From: Candidatus Nitrosopelagicus sp.
GTDB taxonomy: Archaea > Thermoproteota > Nitrososphaeria > Nitrososphaerales > Nitrosopumilaceae
DNA length: 64,000 bases
Assembly: GCA_028345295.1 (NCBI GenBank)
Contig: JAOMDA010000002.1
Coordinates: 85,329-149,328 of the forward strand
Direction: 5' to 3'
The notes under the pieces are model-generated. The model did no database searches, was not told where the DNA came from, and was given only the letters and a program-made list of their open reading frames with translations. Numbering within the stretch: the stretch's first letter is position 1; every line of letters begins with the position of its first letter. This document shows, piece after piece, positions 1 to 7,478 of this stretch. The translations under genes were made by a program, and so were the position numbers.

Positions 1-330
1 TCCATATTACGATTACAATTCTTCTGGACTATGCCAGAAGAATGGTGGGGACTCGATACAATGATTCCTCCAATAGTTTCATTAATTGTGTTTGTTGGAG
101 TTGCATACGGTACACAACACAAGTATCCAGGAAAAGCTAGACATGATGTTAGAGATTATGTACCACCAGAAGAAGATGTGATTGCTGGAGAAGATTTGAA
201 ACACTTTGGTGATGGAACCCAAGCCATGGGTGGAGGTCAAAGTGATTCAGACTCACCTGACAATTCTGACAATTCTGATCTAGCGGAATATGAAAAAGAT
301 TATCTCGAGAGAATGAAGAAACAAGAATGA
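1..330 (+). CDS. C-terminal part of an unidentified membrane protein (5' truncated by window edge)
   Basis: The frame is open from base 1, so only the last 109 residues are present. After a short start that reads SILRLQFFWTMPEEWWG there is one clear membrane segment (IPPIVSLIVFVGVAYGT), then a basic stretch and an acidic, Ser/Asp/Asn-rich tail (repeated DNSDNSD) that should be soluble. The layout, a last transmembrane helix followed by a charged tail, fits the end of a polytopic membrane protein such as a respiratory-chain subunit. The PEEWW stretch faintly recalls the PEWY motif of cytochrome b, but it is in the wrong context to decide. The family is not identified. Confidence 0.6.
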   Translation, partial: SILRLQFFWTMPEEWWGLDTMIPPIVSLIVFVGVAYGTQHKYPGKARHDVRDYVPPEEDVIAGEDLKHFGDGTQAMGGGQSDSDSPDNSDNSDLAEYEKDYLERMKKQE

Positions 331-375
331 AACCAAATGGTGTGATCGTTTATTTGCGATCTATCACTTCAAATA

Positions 376-394
376 TTTTTAAATAGATAGGTGA
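376..394 (+). promoter_or_regulatory. TATA box and SD-like site of the chaperonin gene
   Basis: A TATA-like element (tttttaaata) is centred about 24 bases before the ATG at 404, the spacing expected for a leaderless or nearly leaderless archaeal transcript. An aggtga at 389-394 could also pair weakly with the 16S rRNA 3' end. Confidence 0.5.
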
Positions 395-403
395 AAAAAT
401 ACC

Positions 404-2092
404 ATGAAATATCCTGGATTATTAGATGATGATATATCTCGTGTTGGAACCAATGAAGCACAAATGTACAATCTGCTCTCTGGTACGGTAGTTGCTGATC
501 TAGTTAAAACATGTCTTGGTCCTCGAGGAATGTCAAAAATGTATATCGATATACTTGGAGAAGACACTTTGACAAAGCACGGTGGTGCATTTTTAAGAAA
601 AGTAGACGTTGACCATCCTGCCGCAAAATCTGTTATTGATGCAGTAAATACTGTTGATACTCATGTGGGCGATGGTACTTCATCTGTGGCTATTTTGATG
701 GGTAGTCTATTGGGTAATGCCAAAAAATTACTAAATTTGGGGATCCCAACTTCAACCATAGTTAGAGGATATGAAATGGGTCTTGATTTGACCTTGGACA
801 CTTTAGACGAAATTAAAATAAAACAAAATAATGACAATTTGGAAAAAATGAGGGAATTATTAATCACCTGTATTACTGGAAAGACAATTTTTGATTTACA
901 AGAAGATCAAGGGAAAATAGTTGATATGATTATTGAGGCGGTACTTGATGTTGCAGACTTGAAGAACAATCATTTTGCAATTGACGATATTAAAATTGAA
1001 GACAAGATTGGAAATATAACTGAAATCCAACTGATTAAGGGTACTCTGATTGATAAAACAATAGATAGTTCTGCAATGCCAAAATGCATCAATGATGCAA
1101 AAATTCTCTTAATCAATGAACCATTAGAAACAATGAAAACTAGATACGAATCAGAAATTGAGATTACATCTCCTGAACAAATGAGCCAATTTCTTGTTCA
1201 AGAAAATAATGATCTTGATCATCTTGTACAGAATATTGTTAATTCTGGTGCCAATGTAGTAATTTCTAGAAAAGGCGTAAGTGATTTCGTTCAAGAATCT
1301 CTTGCAAAAAAAGGTATAATCTCAATGAGACGTGTAAAGTACAATGATTTATGGTGGTTAGAAAAAGCGGTTAATGCCAAAACTTGTGAAAGTATTGAAA
1401 AAATATCTTCTCATGAATTAGGCTTTGCAAGAAAAATATACGAAAAAACTGTAGGTGGTGATCCAATGGTATTTGTAGAAGGTAAATCCCCAAAATCTGT
1501 TACAATATTGTTAAGAGCAAATTCAAAACGATATCTAGATGAACTTCATAGAAATATTCTAAATGCATTTCATGTACTGCAAAATTTCATTGAGAATCCA
1601 TTTGTTGTTTGTGGTGCAGGTTCTGTAGAAGGACTTTTGTCACAGAAAATTAAAGAGCAATCTGTAACTATTGATGGCAAAGAGCAGTTAGCAGTTGACA
1701 AATTTGCTGACTCAATCCTAGAAATCCCACTAACTTTAGCCAGAAATGTAGGAATGGATGTTTTAGACACAAAAACACGCCTACAAGCAAAATTTGCAAA
1801 CTCTAATGGGAAAACAAGATGGTATGGAATCAACTCAGAAACAAGAAATATCTCTGATATGTCATCATCGAAAATCATTGAAACAGTGGCTGTGAAACAA
1901 CAAGTCTTCAAAACTGCCGTCGAAGCAACAAATTTGATTCTAAGTGTAAATGACGTCTTCATGAAAAACATAATTGACAATACACATTGTCATGTTGATG
2001 GAGTAGTTCACGCTCATCATGATCCAGGAAAAAACCATAATCATTTTGAACAAGAAGGATTAGAACAAAGACAAATGCATCAATATTACTGA
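404..2092 (+). CDS. Divergent group II chaperonin (thermosome) subunit with His-rich C-terminus
   Basis: The 562-residue protein aligns along its length with thermosome subunits: LGPRGM at 38-43, HPAAK at 71-75, GDGTS at 89-93, an apical GVSDFVQ region near 291, and an equatorial return with EQLAVDKFAD. Key nucleotide-site residues differ. The usual NDGAT motif reads KHGGA (58-62), so its aspartate is His59. The usual HDAL aspartate before the glycine loop is Asn387. The GGGA loop reads CGAGS (403-407). Only the GDGT aspartate (Asp90) remains. In archaeal chaperonins these aspartates drive ATP hydrolysis, so this subunit is inferred to bind but poorly hydrolyse ATP, perhaps within a hetero-oligomer. 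The last 35 residues contain eight histidines (HCHVDGVVHAHHD), unlike normal Gly/Met-rich thermosome tails. Confidence 0.88.
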   Translation: MKYPGLLDDDISRVGTNEAQMYNLLSGTVVADLVKTCLGPRGMSKMYIDILGEDTLTKHGGAFLRKVDVDHPAAKSVIDAVNTVDTHVGDGTSSVAILMGSLLGNAKKLLNLGIPTSTIVRGYEMGLDLTLDTLDEIKIKQNNDNLEKMRELLITCITGKTIFDLQEDQGKIVDMIIEAVLDVADLKNNHFAIDDIKIEDKIGNITEIQLIKGTLIDKTIDSSAMPKCINDAKILLINEPLETMKTRYESEIEITSPEQMSQFLVQENNDLDHLVQNIVNSGANVVISRKGVSDFVQESLAKKGIISMRRVKYNDLWWLEKAVNAKTCESIEKISSHELGFARKIYEKTVGGDPMVFVEGKSPKSVTILLRANSKRYLDELHRNILNAFHVLQNFIENPFVVCGAGSVEGLLSQKIKEQSVTIDGKEQLAVDKFADSILEIPLTLARNVGMDVLDTKTRLQAKFANSNGKTRWYGINSETRNISDMSSSKIIETVAVKQQVFKTAVEATNLILSVNDVFMKNIIDNTHCHVDGVVHAHHDPGKNHNHFEQEGLEQRQMHQYY

Positions 2093-2121
2093 ATTAAAAA
2101 TCCAACTTGAACTTGTTAGAA

Positions 2122-2352
2122 TTAAGATATGTCTAAATTTTGATTTGTTGTATGAAGTAAATCATATTGTGAATGACTTTGGATTTCATCACTAAACATT
2201 ATGTCAATATCCAATTCTTTATTTTCTCCTGATTCATCAGACGAATCAAATCCAAAATAAAATATCAGATTAATAATTACAAACATTATCGCAATCATGA
2301 TTAACCTGGTTTTCATAGATAGACTTTTTTTAGGATTTTCTCTATTTGCCAT
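2122..2352 (-). CDS. Small single-pass membrane protein, unknown
   Basis: The 76-residue protein has a basic N-terminus (ANRENPKKSLSMKTR), one hydrophobic helix at about 16-34 (LIMIAIMFVIINLIFYFGF) and an acidic tail rich in Asp, Glu and Ser. The basic-inside pattern suggests a cytoplasmic N-terminus and an exposed C-terminus. It lies convergent to the chaperonin gene and downstream of the PDCD5-like gene on the same strand. No family is recognised. Its short length leaves some doubt, but the coherent topology and start position support a real gene. Confidence 0.55.
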   Translation of the reverse strand: MANRENPKKSLSMKTRLIMIAIMFVIINLIFYFGFDSSDESGENKELDIDIMFSDEIQSHSQYDLLHTTNQNLDIS

Positions 2353-2400
2353 CCTGAATATGTAGCGTTGTTTTATTTATGTATAATTATTTTCTTGGGA

Positions 2401-2724
2401 TCAGATTCTGTTAATCTTGAAATCTTTCTTTGGTTGTTGTGCAGACATTAGGATTTGTTTTAGTTGCTCATCAGTTATCTGACCTGGCGCTTTTCCTTGT
2501 GCTGCCAAACCAAGTAGATAATTCTCCACTAAATTTGCAAGTTCTGGTTTTACCATTTTGACATTGTTTAGCCGCAATCTAGCTTCAGAACTAAGAAGTT
2601 GTTTCAACAACATTTCTTTTTTTGCGTTAAATTGATCCTCAGCATGTTCATTTCCTTCATGACTATGGGTGGTACCATCAGCATGTGTATGGGTGGTACC
2701 ATCAGCATGTGTATGTTCATCCAT
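2401..2724 (-). CDS. PDCD5-family DNA-binding protein with His-rich N-terminal extension
   Basis: The core from about residue 32 (QFNAKKEMLLKQLLSSEARLRLNNVKMV, read in parts) matches the archaeal/eukaryotic PDCD5 family: a helical bundle with EARLRLNNVKMVKPELA and a basic end, thought to bind nucleic acid. I prefer the ATG at 2724 (MDEHTHADG) over an ATG eight codons upstream, because the family starts near here and the upstream residues are hydrophobic and unlike it. Unusually, the first 30 residues hold tandem HTHADGTT units with alternating histidines, typical of Ni/Zn/Cu-binding tails. The unit is a perfect 24-bp DNA duplication. Metal binding by this tail is inference. Confidence 0.85.
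   Translation of the reverse strand: MDEHTHADGTTHTHADGTTHSHEGNEHAEDQFNAKKEMLLKQLLSSEARLRLNNVKMVKPELANLVENYLLGLAAQGKAPGQITDEQLKQILMSAQQPKKDFKINRI
2664..2711. repeat. Two perfect 24-bp tandem copies inside the PDCD5-like gene
   Basis: Bases 2664-2687 are repeated exactly at 2688-2711. On the minus strand each unit encodes a HTHADGTT-type octapeptide, so the duplication extends the His-rich tail without breaking frame. Confidence 0.95.
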
Positions 2725-2776
2725 AGTTTTTGTAATAAAATAAAACATTAAAATCTATACTTCATATTTTGACCAT

Positions 2777-3883
2777 ATGGATCATCATAATTTTGAAGGA
2801 AAAGAGATTCCACACATTAAACTTGATTCTAAAATGACAATCAAAGAACTTGTTGAGATCTATGCAAGTTCAGGTTTTAATGGCAGACAATTAGGCGAGG
2901 CTGCAAAATTATATTCAAAAATGATTCATGATGATGCAACTATCTGCCTAACTGTTGCAGGCGCATTGACACCAGTAGGATTTGGTGGAATAATTAAGAC
3001 ATTATTAGACAAAGGATTTGTTGACTGGATTGTAACTACCGGCGCAAATGTATATCATGAAGATCACTTCGCATGGGGGTTTCCTATAAAACAGGGACAT
3101 TCTGAAGTGGATGACAATATTCTATACGATAAGGAAATTGTGCGCATTCGTGATGTTTATCTAAAATTTTATGAAACATTAGAAATGGAAGATCAGGTAA
3201 TTCAGAAAATTTTTCAGGATAAAATTGTAGATAAACCATTTACAACTGCTGAATTTTGTAATGTTTTAGGTAGTATAACCAAAAAAAAGGCAAAATACCC
3301 AGAAAAAAGTTTTGTTGCAACTGCATATGACCTTGATGTTCCAGTCTATATCTCAACACTAAAGGATTCATCATTAGCATTAAACTTGGCAATTCATAGA
3401 TTGAAAGATCAACAATATAATCTTGATTTTGTTAGGGAAATAATAGAACAGGCAGCAATTGTGTATAATTCAAAAAAATCTGGTATTCTGGAATTAGGTG
3501 GAGGTGTTCCAAAAAATACTGCACAACAAACAGGTCCTCTTTTAGATCAGATTCTTAGAAAAGAACATGGCGGTCAAGATTACATAATTCAGATAACTGA
3601 TGCTAGACCTGATACAGGTGGATTATCTGGTGCAACACTTCAAGAAGGAAAAAGTTGGGGAAAGGTACATGATTCTCATGAAGATCTTATTACAGTTTAT
3701 ACAGACGCAACAATAGCATTTCCTATTTTAGCATTGTATGCATTAAGTAATGAAGAACCAAGAAAACCAAAAAGATTATACAAAAATCTAGACAAATACT
3801 ATAAATCTCTTCAAGATTCTGCTGTTAATGTTCCAGATAAATTTGCAGAATTATTAAAAAAATCAGAAATTAATTTAGATTAA
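2777..3883 (+). CDS. Deoxyhypusine synthase-like protein (DHSL/homospermidine-synthase-like branch)
   Basis: The 368-residue protein carries the deoxyhypusine synthase fold signatures: VTTGANVYHEDHFAW near 92-106, a GGGVPKN nucleotide-binding turn, DARPDTGGLSGA and SWGK with the lysine at 296, which in the family forms the imine with the aminobutyl group. The TTGANxxHED wording and longer C-terminus resemble the DHS-like branch that includes homospermidine synthases more than the canonical archaeal enzyme encoded just downstream. It could therefore make a polyamine rather than modify aIF5A. It is divergent from the PDCD5-like gene, with only about 50 bases between the starts. The family is clear; the exact substrate is not. 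Confidence 0.82.
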   Translation: MDHHNFEGKEIPHIKLDSKMTIKELVEIYASSGFNGRQLGEAAKLYSKMIHDDATICLTVAGALTPVGFGGIIKTLLDKGFVDWIVTTGANVYHEDHFAWGFPIKQGHSEVDDNILYDKEIVRIRDVYLKFYETLEMEDQVIQKIFQDKIVDKPFTTAEFCNVLGSITKKKAKYPEKSFVATAYDLDVPVYISTLKDSSLALNLAIHRLKDQQYNLDFVREIIEQAAIVYNSKKSGILELGGGVPKNTAQQTGPLLDQILRKEHGGQDYIIQITDARPDTGGLSGATLQEGKSWGKVHDSHEDLITVYTDATIAFPILALYALSNEEPRKPKRLYKNLDKYYKSLQDSAVNVPDKFAELLKKSEINLD

Positions 3884-3964
3884 TATTTTTATGTTTATGG
3901 TAAATTACATATTTCAAAATTTGAATAACCGAAGCATTAAATGAGATAATAACTTGTTTTGAAT

Positions 3965-4906
3965 ATGATAGAACCTGGAAGACCTGTAAAAGACATTTCA
4001 ATTAGCAAGGATTCTGAAATCAATCAAATTTTCCAAGAAATGGCTGAATCAGGAGGTTTTGAGTCTAGAAATATCACAGAAGGCTTGGAAATACTTTCTA
4101 GTATGATTGAAAATCAAGACTGCCTAAAATTTTTATCTTTTATTGGCGCAATAATCTCCACCGGATTCCGAGGAATAATCAAAGATATGATTAAGAAAAA
4201 ATGGTTTGATGTTGTTTTTACAACATGTGGTGCACTAGATCATGACATTGCAAGACATTTTTCTAATTACAAAGAAGGTTCATTTTCTATGGATGATAAA
4301 ATACTTGCAGAACAAGACATGCACAGGCTTGGAAATATAATTGTGCCATTAGAAAGTTATGGTCCTATAATTGAAGAAAAAGTACAAAGTGTTCTAGAAC
4401 AAGTCTATAAAACTGGAAAAAAAGAAATGTCTACAGCTGACATTACAAAAGAACTTGGCAAGATCATGGGTGAAGATTCATTTCTTTATTGGGCATACAA
4501 AAATGACATCAAAGTAATTGTACCTGGAATAATGGATGGTGCAGTAGGGAGTCAAATCTGGATGTTCTCACAGAAGCATGCAGATTTTAAATTAAACCTC
4601 ATTGACGATGCAAATTTTATTTCAGGTCTTGTCTTTAAAGCAAAACAATCAGGTGCATTACTTTTAGGCGGTGGTGTTCCAAAACATCATGCACTTTGGT
4701 GGAATCAATATCGTGATGGATTAGATTATGCAGTGTACATAACCACAGCACAAGAATTTGATGGAAGTTCTAGTGGTGCATTGGTTAAAGAAGCTATTTC
4801 ATGGGGAAAAGTTACACAGGATGCAAAGCAAACAACAATTCATGCAGAAATCACTACAGTATTCCCATTTATTTTCAAAGCATTGTTAAATAGATTAGAG
4901 AAATAG
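3965..4906 (+). CDS. dys: Deoxyhypusine synthase (canonical archaeal type)
   Basis: The protein has the hallmarks of the enzyme that transfers the aminobutyl group of spermidine to a lysine of aIF5A: GFRGIIKDMI, TTCGALDHDIAR, LGNIIVP-ESYG, GGGVPKHH, GSSSGA and ISWGK with the catalytic lysine near residue 282. I start at the ATG at 3965; a TTG two codons upstream is possible but needless. It follows the DHS-like paralog and is directly followed by the RNase H-like gene with a one-base gap, so these last two are probably cotranscribed. The closeness of the TTCG-DHD wording to canonical archaeal DHS makes this copy the better candidate for hypusine formation. Confidence 0.88.
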   Translation: MIEPGRPVKDISISKDSEINQIFQEMAESGGFESRNITEGLEILSSMIENQDCLKFLSFIGAIISTGFRGIIKDMIKKKWFDVVFTTCGALDHDIARHFSNYKEGSFSMDDKILAEQDMHRLGNIIVPLESYGPIIEEKVQSVLEQVYKTGKKEMSTADITKELGKIMGEDSFLYWAYKNDIKVIVPGIMDGAVGSQIWMFSQKHADFKLNLIDDANFISGLVFKAKQSGALLLGGGVPKHHALWWNQYRDGLDYAVYITTAQEFDGSSSGALVKEAISWGKVTQDAKQTTIHAEITTVFPFIFKALLNRLEK

Positions 4907-4907
4907 T

Positions 4908-5264
4908 ATGGTAAGAAACATCTATGTAGATGGTTCAGGTGGAGCAAAATCAGGATACGGTTTCTTTGTAAAAGAAACTGGTGAATCTTTCTTTGAAGAA
5001 AAACTTGGGATTACAAATAACCAAGCAGAGTATCTTGCAATAATTTCTGCATTAAAGAAAAATGAAAATTTTGATGATGAAATTACAATTTTCAGTGACT
5101 CAAAAAATACAGTAAATCAACTCAATCATGAATTTGCCATAAATAATGAGCAATTACGCACTTTTGCACGTGAGGCTTGGGCACTAATGGCCAAATTTTC
5201 TCATCTAACAATAAAGTGGGTTCCAAGAAGTGAAAATTTAGCAGGAAAAATGCTTGGTAGTTAA
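4908..5264 (+). CDS. Small RNase H-fold protein with altered active site
   Basis: The 118-residue protein is an RNase HI-type fold: YVDGSGG (Asp8), NNQAEYLAI (Glu41), FSDSKNTVNQL (Asp64) and a final VPRSENLAGKMLG. In active RNases HI the last motif reads N-xx-AD-xLA and supplies the fourth acidic residue. Here it is AGKM, with glycine at 113, and the protein stops five residues later. Three of four metal ligands remain, so activity may be weak or the role may be nucleic-acid binding. It starts one base after the dys stop, suggesting cotranscription. The fold call is firm; whether it degrades RNA in hybrids is open. Confidence 0.8.
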   Translation: MVRNIYVDGSGGAKSGYGFFVKETGESFFEEKLGITNNQAEYLAIISALKKNENFDDEITIFSDSKNTVNQLNHEFAINNEQLRTFAREAWALMAKFSHLTIKWVPRSENLAGKMLGS

Positions 5265-5313
5265 AGTGTGAATAGCTTTAATTATAGAAAATACTTGGAT
5301 CAGAAATCATACC

Positions 5314-7416
5314 ATGGCTGAATCTGTTTTCCTTTCCCCAAAATCTATTGCTGTTATCGGTGCTTCTGACAAAGAAGGCAGTGTAGGTCGTGCAATTACC
5401 TCAAATATTATGAAAGGTTATACGGGTACAGTTTTTCCTATTAGCCCAACAAGAGATACAGTATTTGATCAAAAAGCATACAAAAGCGTCTTAGACGTTC
5501 CAGATGAAATTGATTTGGCTGTTATAATTACAAAAAATACCATAGTTCCAACTGTATTAGAAGAATGTGGTAAAAAGAAAATTCAAGGAGCTATTGTCAT
5601 CACTGCTGGTTTCAAGGAAGTAGATGAAGAAGGCAAAAAATTGGAAGAACAACTAAAAGACATAGCAAAAAAATACAACTTGCAAGTAATTGGACCAAAC
5701 TGTCTAGGTGTTATGAATCTAGATCCACAAACAATGATGAATTCAACTTTCCTCAAAATAACTCCAAAATCTGGTGAAATCGCTCTTGTATCTCAAAGTG
5801 GAGCAATATGTGCAGCATTAGTTGAGGATGCAAGTGCACAAGGAATTGGTTTTTCTGCAGTTATTAGTATGGGAAACAAAGCAGATATGACAGAAATAGA
5901 TGTACTAAAAATGCTTGCTGAACATGAGCAAACAAAAGTTATTGTCATGTATCTTGAAGATATGGGTAACGGACAAGAGTTTCTTAAAGTCTGTAAACAA
6001 ATTACAAAACTAAATGCAGTAAAGAAACCAGTTTTAGTTTTAAAATCAGGTAGGAGTCCTGAAGGTGCAAAAGCAGCAATGTCTCATACTGGTGCTTTAA
6101 TGGGATCAGATGAAATCTATGATGCATTACTACAACAATCTGGTGCAATTAGGGTTGACACTATGGAAGAATTATTTGATTATGCTACAGCATTCTCAAA
6201 GCAGCCACTTCCTATAGAAGGAGATCTTGTAATTGTATCGAACGCTGGTGGACCAGCAATTATTTCAACTGATTCATGCTCAAAACTTGGAATTAAAATG
6301 GCAAAGATTGAAGAGATTCGTCCAAAAATTGATGCAGTAATTCCTCCATGGGGAAGTTCAAGAAACCCTGTTGATATTGTAGGTGATGCAGATTTTAATA
6401 GATTTGAAAATGTGCTAAATGAAGTTTTACAGCACAAAAATGTTGGTTCTGTAATCTCAATGTGTACACCCTCTGCTACTCTTGATTATGATAAACTTGC
6501 TGAAGTGATTGTTAAGATGTCAAAAAAATACAAAAAAACAATGCTTGCAAGCTTGATGGGTCTTGATGAAGGAATTACAAATAGAGAAATACTTGCTGCA
6601 GGGGATGTTCCTTACTATACATATGCAGAAGGTTCTATACGTGCACTAAAAGCCATGCTTAGGTTTGTAGATTGGGTCAAATCACCAGATGGAAATATTA
6701 CAAAATTTGAAGTTGATAAGGATAAAGCTCAAAGCATTTTTGATAAAGTAAAGGAAGAAGGAAGAACTAATCTTCTGGAAGATGAAGGAAGAGAAATCTT
6801 AGATGCATATGGATTTCCACTTCCACAAAGCGTTGTTGCAACCACAGAAGACGAAGCTGTTGCTGCTGCAAATAAAATAGGATATCCAATTGTAATGAAG
6901 ATCTCATCTCCACAAATTGTTCATAAATCAGATGCTGGTGGTGTAAAAGTTAATCTCACAAATGACGACGAGACTCGTGATGGTTTCAAAACAATAATGG
7001 ATAATGCAAGAAAATATGATAGTAACGCGGACATAAAAGGAGTTTTGATTGTTGAAATGGTAAAGGGCGGAAAAGAGATGATTATTGGATCAAAACTTGA
7101 ACCTGGAATGGGTCCTGTAGTTATGCTCGGTATGGGTGGAATCTATGTTGAAATTTTGAAAGATGTAACCTTTAGACTTGCACCACTAACTGACCAAGAA
7201 GCAAATGATATGATTTCCTCTATTAAAACTAAAAAATTGTTAGATGGAGTTAGAGGAGAAGAGCCTTCTGATATCAATAAACTCTCTGAATGTATTCAAC
7301 GATTATCACAACTTGTTAGTGATTTCAAAGAAATCAAAGAATTAGACATGAATCCAGTACTGGTAATGGAAAAAGGACAAGGTTGTAAAATTCTAGATGT
7401 GCGGATAGGCATATAA
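5314..7416 (+). CDS. ADP-forming acyl-CoA synthetase, likely 4-hydroxybutyryl-CoA synthetase
   Basis: This 700-residue protein fuses the alpha and beta parts of NDP-forming acyl-CoA synthetases. It has a CoA-binding Rossmann domain (IAVIGASDKEGSVGR at 12-26), ligase domains with SQSGA and the phosphorylated histidine in SHTGAL (His258), and a C-terminal ATP-grasp domain (about 480-700, PIVMKISSPQIVHKSDAGG read in parts). In Nitrosopumilus maritimus two such synthetases serve the hydroxypropionate/hydroxybutyrate cycle, and the one coded next to 4-hydroxybutyryl-CoA dehydratase (Nmar_0206) activates 4-hydroxybutyrate. The same neighbour here supports that substrate. Making ADP rather than AMP saves one high-energy bond and is the energetic hallmark of the thaumarchaeal cycle. 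The substrate is inferred from context. Confidence 0.9.
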   Translation: MAESVFLSPKSIAVIGASDKEGSVGRAITSNIMKGYTGTVFPISPTRDTVFDQKAYKSVLDVPDEIDLAVIITKNTIVPTVLEECGKKKIQGAIVITAGFKEVDEEGKKLEEQLKDIAKKYNLQVIGPNCLGVMNLDPQTMMNSTFLKITPKSGEIALVSQSGAICAALVEDASAQGIGFSAVISMGNKADMTEIDVLKMLAEHEQTKVIVMYLEDMGNGQEFLKVCKQITKLNAVKKPVLVLKSGRSPEGAKAAMSHTGALMGSDEIYDALLQQSGAIRVDTMEELFDYATAFSKQPLPIEGDLVIVSNAGGPAIISTDSCSKLGIKMAKIEEIRPKIDAVIPPWGSSRNPVDIVGDADFNRFENVLNEVLQHKNVGSVISMCTPSATLDYDKLAEVIVKMSKKYKKTMLASLMGLDEGITNREILAAGDVPYYTYAEGSIRALKAMLRFVDWVKSPDGNITKFEVDKDKAQSIFDKVKEEGRTNLLEDEGREILDAYGFPLPQSVVATTEDEAVAAANKIGYPIVMKISSPQIVHKSDAGGVKVNLTNDDETRDGFKTIMDNARKYDSNADIKGVLIVEMVKGGKEMIIGSKLEPGMGPVVMLGMGGIYVEILKDVTFRLAPLTDQEANDMISSIKTKKLLDGVRGEEPSDINKLSECIQRLSQLVSDFKEIKELDMNPVLVMEKGQGCKILDVRIGI

Positions 7417-7449
7417 AATTAGGCAAAGCTATAACGGAAACTCTTTAAT

Positions 7450-7460
7450 TATTTATAACA
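7450..7460 (+). promoter_or_regulatory. TATA box of the 4-hydroxybutyryl-CoA dehydratase gene
   Basis: The element tatttataaca is centred about 24-25 bases before the ATG at 7479. This implies a leaderless transcript and a promoter separate from the upstream synthetase gene. Confidence 0.55.
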
Positions 7461-7478
7461 TGATGTCGTACTGTAGTT

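Noticed and set aside
1..330. C-terminal fragment as cytochrome b because of a PEWY-like PEEWW
   Set aside because: The residues after the motif do not follow the cytochrome b pattern, and only one helix is visible, so the family was left open.
1570..1980. 136-codon minus-strand frame inside the chaperonin-like gene
   Set aside because: It lies wholly within a recognised coding region and shows no family signature, promoter or ribosome site.
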